Origin: Zoogloeaceae bacterium
GTDB lineage: Bacteria > Pseudomonadota > Gammaproteobacteria > Burkholderiales > Rhodocyclaceae
DNA: 5,928 bases
Direction of reading: 5' to 3'
NCBI GenBank assembly: GCA_031282665.1
Contig: JAITDH010000192.1
Span: 1 to 5,928, forward strand
How positions within the stretch are numbered: position 1 is the first letter of the stretch; every line of letters starts with the position of its first letter. Of this stretch, positions 1 through 5,684 are shown piece after piece. A program made the position numbers and the translations under genes. Under the pieces are notes generated by a model. That model was not told the DNA's origin and did no database searches. It worked only from the letters and a program-made list of their open reading frames with translations.

Positions 1-133
1 CGCATAAGCATATGAAAAAAGAGCATGAAGCGGCATTGTTCCGCGGTGTAGATTCCAAAAAGATTCTTCATGATTTCGTGATGGACATGTCATTTCACAA
101 GCCTATGCCGTCGTGCCGATTCGAAGGTTTGCC
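1..133. other. Left-edge region upstream of the transporter operon, no gene assigned
   Basis: This stretch is more A/T-rich than the genes that follow and probably contains the operon's promoter and leader, although I see no convincing -35/-10 pair. Small symmetric elements are present: an 8-bp palindrome GACATGTC (84-91), a 4-bp stem GCGG/CCGC (30-33 with 41-44) and a 7-bp inverted repeat CATGAAG/CTTCATG (24-30 with 66-72). Any of these could be chance or an operator half. Two frames are open to the window boundary: plus strand from position 3 to a TGA at 144-146, and minus strand from an ATG at 71-69 leftward off the edge. Neither encodes a motif I recognise. Confidence 0.4.
123..127 (+). 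promoter_or_regulatory. Ribosome-binding site that decides the first permease start
   Basis: GAAGG lies six bases before the ATG at 134. The alternative upstream in-frame start, GTG at 113, has no purine-rich site at a suitable distance. Starting at 134 also gives the usual permease N-terminus, a short basic stretch followed at once by the first membrane helix. Confidence 0.6.
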
Positions 134-1153
134 ATGCGTTCCCTGAGCCGCTTTTTTTTCGTGCTGTCGGCTTGGGGATGCACGCTCCTGGGCTTGCTCT
201 GGGTCACGTTCATGGTTGGGCGCGTCCTGCCGAGCGATCCGGTACTCGCCGTCGTGGGCAATCGCGCGCCGCAGGCGCTCTATCAACGAACCTACGAGGC
301 GATGCATCTGGACAGGCCTCTGCCCGAACAATTCTTCCTGTATATCCGCCAGATGGCGCGTGGCGATTTTGGTGACTCGCTGGTGACAAGTCACCCCATC
401 CGCGAGGATCTTCTGCGCTTCTTTCCGGCCAGCCTGGAACTGGCAAGTTTTGCGATTCTTTTTGGTGTGCTGGTGGGTCTTCCCCTGGGAGTACTCTGCG
501 CGCGTTTCAACGGACGCTGGCCGGATCATTGCGGGCGTGTGTTTTCTCTCACAGGACATTCCATCCCGGTTTTCTGGCTGGGAATCGTCCTCTTGCTGTT
601 GTTCTATGCCAAGCTGGGGCTGGTGGGCGGCCCTGGACGCCTGGACCCGCAATACCAATACACGATGGAGGCAACAACGGGCCTGGTGCTCGTAGACTGC
701 CTTCTGGCACGCGATGCCGACGCATTCTTCAACGCCGTCTCGCACATGATCCTGCCGGTATTCCTGCTGGGATTGATCGCCATGGGGAGCATCGCTCGAA
801 TGAGCCGCGGCTTTCTGCTTTCCCAGTTGCGCCAAGAGTACGTCCTGGTGCTGCGCCTCAAGGGGCTCTCCCTGAACCAGGCGCTGTGGCGGCATGTGCT
901 GCCCAACAGCATGGGGCCGATCCTCTCTGTCGTCATGATGACCTTTGCCTACCTGCTTGAAGGCGCGGTACTGACGGAGACGGTTTTTGCCTGGCCGGGA
1001 CTGGGCACCTATATCACCAATTCTCTGTTTGCCGCAGATCTTCCGGCGGTTCTTGTGAGCACATTGCTCATCGGCGCGGCCTATCTCACCCTGAACCAGC
1101 TTGCCGAAAGCCTGCAACGCCTTTTGGATCCACGCCTGAGGAGCCGGGCATGA
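134..1153 (+). CDS. Peptide/opine/nickel-type ABC transporter permease, DppB family
   Basis: This is an inner-membrane channel subunit of an ABC importer, 339 residues from the ATG at 134, which is normal for DppB/OppB proteins. A basic N-terminus (MRSLSR) is followed by a first membrane helix at about residues 7-30. A periplasmic stretch follows, with the family motif GDFGDSLVTSHPI (77-89). Further hydrophobic segments lie near 98-122, 143-163, 204-224, 262-285 and 302-322, giving the expected six helices. The cytoplasmic EAA loop that docks on the ATPase is at about 235-260 (EYVLVLRLKGL, then HVLPNS). ETVFAWPGLG (282-291) is the conserved family signature near the C-terminus. The EAA loop is slightly unusual: many relatives read YVRTARAKGL where this one has YVLVLRLKGL. 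The TGA stop overlaps the next ATG (ATGA at 1150-1153), which implies translational coupling. A GTG at 113 would add seven residues but is less likely. The family assignment is secure; the substrate is unknown. Confidence 0.93.
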   Translation: MRSLSRFFFVLSAWGCTLLGLLWVTFMVGRVLPSDPVLAVVGNRAPQALYQRTYEAMHLDRPLPEQFFLYIRQMARGDFGDSLVTSHPIREDLLRFFPASLELASFAILFGVLVGLPLGVLCARFNGRWPDHCGRVFSLTGHSIPVFWLGIVLLLLFYAKLGLVGGPGRLDPQYQYTMEATTGLVLVDCLLARDADAFFNAVSHMILPVFLLGLIAMGSIARMSRGFLLSQLRQEYVLVLRLKGLSLNQALWRHVLPNSMGPILSVVMMTFAYLLEGAVLTETVFAWPGLGTYITNSLFAADLPAVLVSTLLIGAAYLTLNQLAESLQRLLDPRLRSRA

Positions 1154-2076
1154 TGGCGCGAACCTTGCAGAACCATGTCCTCCACCTGCGCGGCTGGTTT
1201 TCCGATGTCGAGCCGCAGACCCGGCTACAGGCGCGGTTGGGCGCGTTCTATCGGCATGGTCGGCGGCTCGTCGCCACGCCTTCCGGGAAAATGGGGCTGG
1301 CGCTGATGGCGGTTTTCCTCACGGCGGCGGCGCTTGCGCCGGCCTTTCCCCTGGACGATCCGATCCGGCAATCCCTGGCGGAGCGTTTGTTGCCGCCATC
1401 CTCCGCGCACTGGTTCGGGACGGATCACCTGGGCCGTGATGTGTTTGCACGCACAGTCTGGGGGGCGCGGCCGACCTTCGTCATCGTTTTTACCGTGCTG
1501 GCCGTCTCCATGCCGTTGGGTGCGCTGCTTGGAACCGTATCCGGTTTGTTCGGCGGCATCATCGACCTCGTCCTGATGCGGGTCTGCGATGTGTTCATGG
1601 CTTTTCCACGCCTCATTTTCGCTCTGGCGGTAGCCGCCGCCATGGGCGCGGGCATGGGCGCCGCGATCCTGGCGATTTCCCTGACGGCCTGGGCGCCCTA
1701 CGCGCGCGTCGCGCGCGCTGAGACCATCGTCCTGCGGCAAAGCGAATTCATCCTGGCCGCAAGAACGATGGGGGCTTCCAGAAGCCGCCTCCTGTTTCGT
1801 CATGCCCTGCCGCTGGCGCTGCCTTCCGCCCTGGTGCGCGCCGCGCTGGATGCGCCGGGCATCATCCTGGTCGTCTCCGGCCTGGGCTTTCTGGGGTTGT
1901 GCATTCCCGCGCCGACTCCGGAATGGGGGGCGATGGTAGCGGATGGGCGCGCGATCGTCTTCGAGGCCTGGTGGGTATCCACGCTGCCAGGTTTCATGAT
2001 CCTTCTGTGCGGCATCGGGTTCAACCTCCTGGGCGACGCACTGCGGGACGTCGCGGCGACGGGAGAGGCAAGATGA
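1150..2076 (+). CDS. Peptide/opine/nickel-type ABC transporter permease, DppC family
   Basis: This is the second channel subunit, expected to pair with the DppB-type protein in the inner membrane. It has 308 residues, a normal DppC/OppC length. The N-terminal 45 residues are polar and probably cytoplasmic, ahead of a first helix at about 48-66. The hallmark HWFGTDHLGRDVFAR (87-101) marks the DppC side of the family. More membrane segments lie around 107-130, 150-180, 222-250 and 277-295. The EAA loop is at about 199-221 (EFILAARTMGASR, then RHALP). LGFLGL (245-250), PTPEWGAMVADGR (255-267) and FNLLGDALRD (291-300) complete the family pattern. The ATG overlaps the previous stop, and GAGGAG at 1138-1143 is a good ribosome-binding site six bases before it. 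A second ATG follows immediately at 1153, so the true start could be one codon later. Its own TGA overlaps the next gene's ATG at 2073. Substrate not inferable. Confidence 0.93.
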   Translation: MMARTLQNHVLHLRGWFSDVEPQTRLQARLGAFYRHGRRLVATPSGKMGLALMAVFLTAAALAPAFPLDDPIRQSLAERLLPPSSAHWFGTDHLGRDVFARTVWGARPTFVIVFTVLAVSMPLGALLGTVSGLFGGIIDLVLMRVCDVFMAFPRLIFALAVAAAMGAGMGAAILAISLTAWAPYARVARAETIVLRQSEFILAARTMGASRSRLLFRHALPLALPSALVRAALDAPGIILVVSGLGFLGLCIPAPTPEWGAMVADGRAIVFEAWWVSTLPGFMILLCGIGFNLLGDALRDVAATGEAR

Positions 2077-2951
2077 ACGCGGTCATCACATTTCCACGCG
2101 CCCCCTTGCTGAGTGTGCGCGGCCTTTCCGTTGCCTTTTCGACGGAGACCGGCATGCATGAGGCGGTGCGCGGCGTCAGCTTCGATCTCTTCGGCAACGA
2201 ACGCCTGGCAGTGGTGGGGGAATCCGGTTCCGGCAAATCCATCACCTTTCGCGCCCTCATGGGACTTCTGCCTCCCCAGGCCCGTATCCAGGGAGAAGCC
2301 TGGCTTGCCGGAAACGCGGCCCATCCGCGCCCGCAACCGCTGTTGGGACGCTCGGAGCGCGACCATGACAAATTGCGCGGACGCCGGATCGGCATGGTGA
2401 TTCAGGATCCCTGCCAGGGACTCGATCCCATGCGTGACATAGGGCATCAACTGGACGAAATGCTGCGCCTTCATGCCGGAATCGGTCGTCAGGAAGCGAG
2501 GGAGAGGTCGCTTGCCCTGTTGGAAGAGGTCGGTATCCGCGAACCTGCGCGGGTCGTCCGGCAATATCCCCACCAGATTTCCGGCGGCATGGGACAGCGG
2601 GTGATGATTGCCATGGCGCTGGCGGGCGAACCGGAAATTCTGATTGCCGACGAGGCGACCTCGTCCCTGGACTTCCTGCTGCGGGATGCCATCCTGGAAC
2701 TCCTGGATCGTGAGCGGCAGACGCGACATATGGGCCTGGTGCTGATCAGCCACGATCTCGAACTGGTTGCGCGCCATGCCGACCGCGTCCTGGTGATGTA
2801 TGCCGGAAGAATCCTGGAGACCATCGAGGGCTATGCGGTCGACGAAGCGCGCCATCCTTACACGCGAGGCCTGCTGGCCGCCCTGCCCGATCTTGCGCGC
2901 GCGGGGCTTCCCCTGGACATCCTGGAACGGGACCCGGCATGGCGTATTTGA
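2073..2951 (+). CDS. ABC transporter ATPase, DppD/OppD type, short form
   Basis: This is the first of two cytoplasmic ATPases that power the importer, 292 residues. Walker A is GESGSGKS (49-56) and the Q-loop glutamine is Q111 in VIQDP. The ABC signature is ISGGMGQR (169-176). Walker B runs IADEATSSLD (191-200) with the catalytic glutamate E194, and the switch histidine is H227 in ISHDLE. HPYTRGLLAALPDL (261-274) is the start of the oligopeptide-transporter C-terminal domain, but the protein ends about 18 residues later. It lacks the cysteine-containing tail typical of roughly 320-340-residue DppD/OppD proteins. Two key motifs deviate slightly: ISGGMRQR is usual in the family (G here for R), and DEPT is usual in Walker B (DEAT here). 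All catalytic residues are present, so it should be active. The start at 2073 is chosen because ATGA overlaps the previous stop and GGGAGAGG (2061-2068) precedes it. An in-frame start at 1899 would run deep into the permease gene. Confidence 0.92.
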   Translation: MNAVITFPRAPLLSVRGLSVAFSTETGMHEAVRGVSFDLFGNERLAVVGESGSGKSITFRALMGLLPPQARIQGEAWLAGNAAHPRPQPLLGRSERDHDKLRGRRIGMVIQDPCQGLDPMRDIGHQLDEMLRLHAGIGRQEARERSLALLEEVGIREPARVVRQYPHQISGGMGQRVMIAMALAGEPEILIADEATSSLDFLLRDAILELLDRERQTRHMGLVLISHDLELVARHADRVLVMYAGRILETIEGYAVDEARHPYTRGLLAALPDLARAGLPLDILERDPAWRI

Positions 2952-3754
2952 TGTCGAACCGCGAGGCGGTATTGGAGATAGCCGATCTCACGATCCGGCA
3001 TGGCAGCGTCACGGTCGCGCGGGAACTCGCCCTGACCCTGGCTGCGGAAGAGAGCCTGGGCATCGTCGGGGAATCCGGTTGCGGAAAGAGCAGTCTTCTG
3101 AAGACCCTCATCGGTATCCATGAGGATTGGGAAGGGCAGATCCGTTTATTGGGCGCGCCCCTGCGAAAACGCCGCACCCTGAAGGATCGCCAGCGCATGC
3201 AGATGGTGTTCCAGAACCCCTTTGCCGCCTTGAATCCCACGCATACGGTCGATGACATTCTGCGCGAACCGCTCATCATCCACGGCATCGGGACGCGGCA
3301 AGACGCGCGTATCCTGCGGGTGATGGATGACGTCGCCCTGCCGCACAGCATACGTTTTCGCTTTCCCTGGCAGCTTTCCGGCGGCCAGCGCCAGCGGATC
3401 GGCATTGCCCGCGCGCTTCTCGTCCAACCGCGCGTCCTGTTGCTCGATGAACCGACCTCGGCGCTGGATGTTCTGGTGCAGGCGGAAATCCTCAACCTGC
3501 TCTCGGCGCTTGCCAAGGAACACCGGCTCTCCTTTCTCCTCGTCAGCCACGACCTTGCCGTGGTTGCGCAACTTTGCGAGCGGGTCGTCGTCATGCAGGA
3601 CGGACGTTTCGTCGAACGCCTGGAACGGCGGCACTTGCAGGAAGCCCGGGCCGAACATCCCTATACCCAGCGTCTGCTGTCCACTCTGCGTCACGGCCAG
3701 CGTGTTGGTTCGCAGCACTTTTCCCTTTCCCTTGCCTCGGAGTTCATCTCATGA
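2939..3754 (+). CDS. ABC transporter ATPase, DppF/OppF type, short form
   Basis: This is the second ATPase of the importer, 271 residues from the ATG at 2939. Motifs are canonical. Walker A is GESGCGKS (44-51), and the Q-loop is Q92 in VFQNPFAALNP, typical of DppF/OppF. The signature is LSGGQRQR (146-153). Walker B and D-loop are LLLDEPTSALD (167-177), and the switch histidine is H204 in VSHDL. HPYTQRLL (240-247) marks the oligopeptide C-terminal region, but only about 24 residues follow, so the usual DppF tail is missing and the length is nearer to NikE-like subunits. The start is uncertain. The ATG at 2939 lies inside the previous gene with a weak GGGA four-base site (2929-2932). The in-frame ATG at 2951 shares its A with the previous TGA (TGATG), an arrangement suited to re-initiation, and would remove four residues. 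The gene ends with ATGA overlapping the binding-protein start at 3751. Confidence 0.92.
   Translation: MAYLMSNREAVLEIADLTIRHGSVTVARELALTLAAEESLGIVGESGCGKSSLLKTLIGIHEDWEGQIRLLGAPLRKRRTLKDRQRMQMVFQNPFAALNPTHTVDDILREPLIIHGIGTRQDARILRVMDDVALPHSIRFRFPWQLSGGQRQRIGIARALLVQPRVLLLDEPTSALDVLVQAEILNLLSALAKEHRLSFLLVSHDLAVVAQLCERVVVMQDGRFVERLERRHLQEARAEHPYTQRLLSTLRHGQRVGSQHFSLSLASEFIS
3739..3742 (+). promoter_or_regulatory. Ribosome-binding site for the binding-protein gene, inside the ATPase gene
   Basis: GGAG sits eight bases before the ATG at 3751, within the last codons of the DppF-type ATPase gene. It decides between this start and a longer in-frame start at 3574 inside that gene. The protein beginning at 3751 opens directly with a signal peptide; the longer form would bury it. 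Confidence 0.65.
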
Positions 3755-5346
3755 CATTCACTTCTCTTCTCGAACGTTTCGCGCTGGCATTCTTTCTTCT
3801 CGCAAGCCTTGCCATTACCCCCCTGTACGCCAGAACACCCGATGACACGCTCATCGTCGCGCAGAACATTGCCGACATCATCACGCTGGATCCGGCGGAA
3901 ACCTTCGAGCCGACCGGGGGCGAGATCATCAACAACCTTTACGTGCGCCTCATCACCTATGACGCCGCCTTTCGGAACCTGGAAGGTGGTGTGGCTCAAA
4001 GCTGGGAGGTTTCCCAGGACGGCAGGACCTTCTCGTTTACCCTGCGGCCCAATCTCAAATTTCATTCCGGCAATCCCGTGCGTCCGGAAGACGCGGCCTT
4101 TTCCCTGCGGCGTGTCGTCAAGCTCGGGCTGACGCCCGCGTTCATTCTGACGCAATATGGCTGGACGCCGGAGAACGTCGACCAGAAGGTTGCCGTCAAG
4201 GGGGGAAAGCTGATCCTCTCCCTCAACAAAGGTTGGGCGCCGACGCTGGTGCTCAATACCCTGACAAGCGGCATCGCTTCTGTCGTGGATGAAAAGGAAG
4301 TCATGAAGCACGAAAAGAATGGCGACCTGGGACACGCCTGGCTCAGGACCAACGCGGCAGGCTCCGGCGCCTTTCGCCTGAAACAGTGGAAAGCCGGGGA
4401 AGCGATCGTGCTCGAGGCTTTTTCCGCGTATTACAAGGGACGTCCGCCTCTCCAGCGCGTCATCGTGCGGCATGTGCAGGAACCCGCCAGCCAGCGCCTG
4501 CTCCTGGAAAAGGGTGATGTCGACATCGCGCGCAACCTGTTGCCGGAACATCTGAAAGACCTGAAGGGAAACACCGACATCCGCATCCAGGCGGAAACCA
4601 AGGTGTCGGAACTCTATCTCGCGCTGAACCAGACGCACAAGATCCTTTCGATTCCCGAAGTGCGCCAGGCTCTGCATCATCTGGTCAACTACCCGAGCAT
4701 TTCCCGCGATCTTCTGGGCGGTTCCTGGGTGGAGCAGCAAAGTTTCATCCCGCAGGGGGTGATGGGCGCCATCGGTGACAAGCCCTTTTCCTTCGATCCC
4801 GACAAGGCCAAGGCGCTTCTCAAGAAAGCGGGCTACCCGAACGGTTTCGAGATAAGCCTGAACGTCAAGAATGCTTTTCCAGACCCGCAGATCGCGCAGG
4901 TGTTGCAGGCCGATTTTGCCAAGGCTGGCATCCGCCTGAAACTGGACATGGTCGACCAGGTGCAGATGTGGGCGCGCTACCGCAAGCGGCAGCACGACAT
5001 CAGTCTTGCCTATTGGTCGCATGACTACAACGACCCGCATTCTTCCGTCGATTTTCTTCTCGTCAACTCCGACGATGGTGAAAACGCCAGCAACCGCGGC
5101 GCTTCCTGGCGCACCCATTGGAAGACGCCGCCCAAACACCTGAAGACGATCGACGCGCTTACCCAGGAAAAAGATGCCGCCAAGCGCGCGGCGGGTTATG
5201 CGACATTGCAGCGTGAACTGCTCTGGGAAGCGCCCTTCGTATTTCTGGTGCAAAACAATGAACAAAATGCCCTGCGCCGCAATGTCAAAGGCTTTGTTTC
5301 CGGCCCGGCCTTTGATACGCCGACCTATGCGTTCGTGAAAAAATAG
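3751..5346 (+). CDS. Periplasmic solute-binding protein of the importer, family 5 (DppA/OppA/NikA type)
   Basis: This protein captures the ligand in the periplasm and delivers it to the permease pair. It has 531 residues, a normal length for SBP family 5. Residues 1-27 form a Sec signal peptide: a hydrophobic core at about 10-22, then PLYA, with likely cleavage after A27. There is no lipobox cysteine, so it should be soluble rather than a lipoprotein. DIITLDPAETFEP (42-54), the VAQSWEVSQDGRTFSFTLRP region (81-100) and NLKFHSGNPV (101-110) are the characteristic N-lobe stretch. GSGAFRLKQW (204-213) is the usual crossing segment. FSFDPDKAKALLKKAGYPNG (346-365) is the conserved C-lobe repeat. 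The segment around YWSHDYNDPH (421-430) resembles the acidic loop with which DppA/OppA hold a peptide amino group; D425 is the candidate contact, which is inference. The gene lies last in its operon, whereas binding-protein genes are often first, and it overlaps the ATPase stop by ATGA. Substrate class (peptide, opine, metal chelate or other) cannot be fixed from sequence alone. Confidence 0.93.
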   Translation: MTFTSLLERFALAFFLLASLAITPLYARTPDDTLIVAQNIADIITLDPAETFEPTGGEIINNLYVRLITYDAAFRNLEGGVAQSWEVSQDGRTFSFTLRPNLKFHSGNPVRPEDAAFSLRRVVKLGLTPAFILTQYGWTPENVDQKVAVKGGKLILSLNKGWAPTLVLNTLTSGIASVVDEKEVMKHEKNGDLGHAWLRTNAAGSGAFRLKQWKAGEAIVLEAFSAYYKGRPPLQRVIVRHVQEPASQRLLLEKGDVDIARNLLPEHLKDLKGNTDIRIQAETKVSELYLALNQTHKILSIPEVRQALHHLVNYPSISRDLLGGSWVEQQSFIPQGVMGAIGDKPFSFDPDKAKALLKKAGYPNGFEISLNVKNAFPDPQIAQVLQADFAKAGIRLKLDMVDQVQMWARYRKRQHDISLAYWSHDYNDPHSSVDFLLVNSDDGENASNRGASWRTHWKTPPKHLKTIDALTQEKDAAKRAAGYATLQRELLWEAPFVFLVQNNEQNALRRNVKGFVSGPAFDTPTYAFVKK

Positions 5347-5395
5347 CCGTCGGGGATGATGTTCCGCTTGTTCGCCAGGACTTCATGGTCTTTCC

Positions 5396-5424
5396 GCCTT
5401 GTCCGAATCAGACAGGGGCTTTTT
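5396..5424 (+). terminator. Probable intrinsic terminator of the transporter operon
   Basis: About 50 bases after the binding-protein stop, CCTTGTC (5397-5403) can pair with GACAGGG (5411-5417) around a seven-base loop, with one U-G wobble. A shifted pairing with one bulge extends the stem to G5396-C5419, so that it abuts five Ts (5420-5424). Hairpin plus T-run at this spacing fits a Rho-independent terminator, though the stem is only moderately strong and the T-run is short. Confidence 0.5.
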
Positions 5425-5462
5425 GGGTGCATGAATGGCCTCTTGGGAAATTTCATGCACCC
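5425..5462. repeat. 11-bp perfect inverted repeat immediately after the terminator
   Basis: GGGTGCATGAA (5425-5435) is perfectly complementary to TTCATGCACCC (5452-5462), with a 16-base spacer. It is the strongest dyad I found in the window. The right arm is followed by GCCTGAGAAG rather than Ts, and on the minus strand the stem would be followed by As, so it is not a standard terminator in either direction. It could be a regulator-binding site for the downstream genes, an RNA stem in their leader, or an extension of the termination region. Confidence 0.5.
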
Positions 5463-5510
5463 GCCTGAGAAGTTGGTTTTACGATCAACGACACAACCAA
5501 CCAACGCAAT

Positions 5511-5514
5511 GAGG
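5511..5514 (+). promoter_or_regulatory. Ribosome-binding site for the small ORF
   Basis: GAGG within AATGAGG lies eight bases before the ATG at 5523. It is better than anything directly ahead of the aminotransferase start at 5681, where only GGGA (5668-5671) is visible nine bases upstream. This is a main reason to take the small ORF seriously. Confidence 0.45.
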
Positions 5515-5522
5515 CATTTTCA

Positions 5523-5684
5523 ATGAGTGACATCAGTATCCAACAGATCGGCAAGGTGTGTCTTTTCACCAGCGAGCGCCCCGAAAAACCCGCCCTCTCT
5601 GGTTTCGCCTCCAGAAAGAAAAAACGCGCCCCCGGATTCACGGGCCGCCGCGCGCAGGATGAACGACGGGACGAAACGAAATGA
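5523..5684 (+). CDS. Small basic protein or leader peptide, 53 residues, unrecognised
   Basis: An ATG at 5523, eight bases after GAGG, opens a 53-codon frame. Its TGA (5682-5684) overlaps the aminotransferase ATG at 5681 as ATGA, the same arrangement seen in the transporter operon. The product begins MSDISIQQIGKVCLFTSERP. Its second half is lysine- and arginine-rich (RKKKRAPGF at 31-39, then GRR and DERRDE), with no signal peptide or membrane helix. I do not recognise a family. It could be a genuine small protein or a leader ORF whose translation couples to and controls the aminotransferase. It could also be the remnant of a longer gene, or chance. Support comes from the ribosome-binding site and the overlap; no homology was available. 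The codons for residues 32-34 contain a six-A run (5619-5624), where slippage could occur. Confidence 0.4.
   Translation: MSDISIQQIGKVCLFTSERPEKPALSGFASRKKKRAPGFTGRRAQDERRDETK

Larger units (their letters stand above)
5347..5522. other. Intergenic region between the transporter operon and the small ORF/aminotransferase unit
   Basis: These 176 bases carry no credible gene. They contain the probable terminator, the 11-bp inverted repeat, and a weaker element near the right end. In that element GTTGGTT (5472-5478) can pair with either of two overlapping AACCAAC copies (5495-5501 or 5499-5505). A promoter for the downstream unit is expected here, but I found no hexamer pair close to the sigma-70 consensus. 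TTGGGA at 5443-5448 followed by TGAGAA at 5466-5471 has correct spacing but a poor -10. Confidence 0.6.

Noticed and set aside
95..1117. 340-codon minus-strand frame opposite the DppB-type permease
   Set aside because: The product is rich in Q, H, R and E without motifs, and mirrors a well-supported permease gene.
1800..2855. 351-codon minus-strand frame across the DppC/DppD junction
   Set aside because: It spans two real genes on the other strand and shows no family features.
2217..3080. Shared 13-base string GGGGAATCCGGTT at 2217-2229 and 3068-3080
   Set aside because: Both copies encode the Walker A loop of paralogous ATPases, so this is common ancestry and codon choice, not a repeat element.
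2746..3594. 282-codon minus-strand frame opposite the DppF-type ATPase
   Set aside because: Low-complexity R/S-rich translation, antisense to an ATPase with every catalytic motif intact.
3691..5265. 524-codon open frame on the minus strand opposite the binding-protein gene
   Set aside because: It is antisense to a clear family-5 binding protein, has no recognisable domain or ribosome-binding site, and is the kind of open frame GC-rich codon bias produces on the opposite strand.
5616..5625. A-rich run in the small ORF as a programmed frameshift site
   Set aside because: The zero-frame reads AAG AAA AAA CGC, so the A AAA AAC heptamer is out of the register needed for -1 slippage, and no longer product results in a neighbouring frame that I can recognise.
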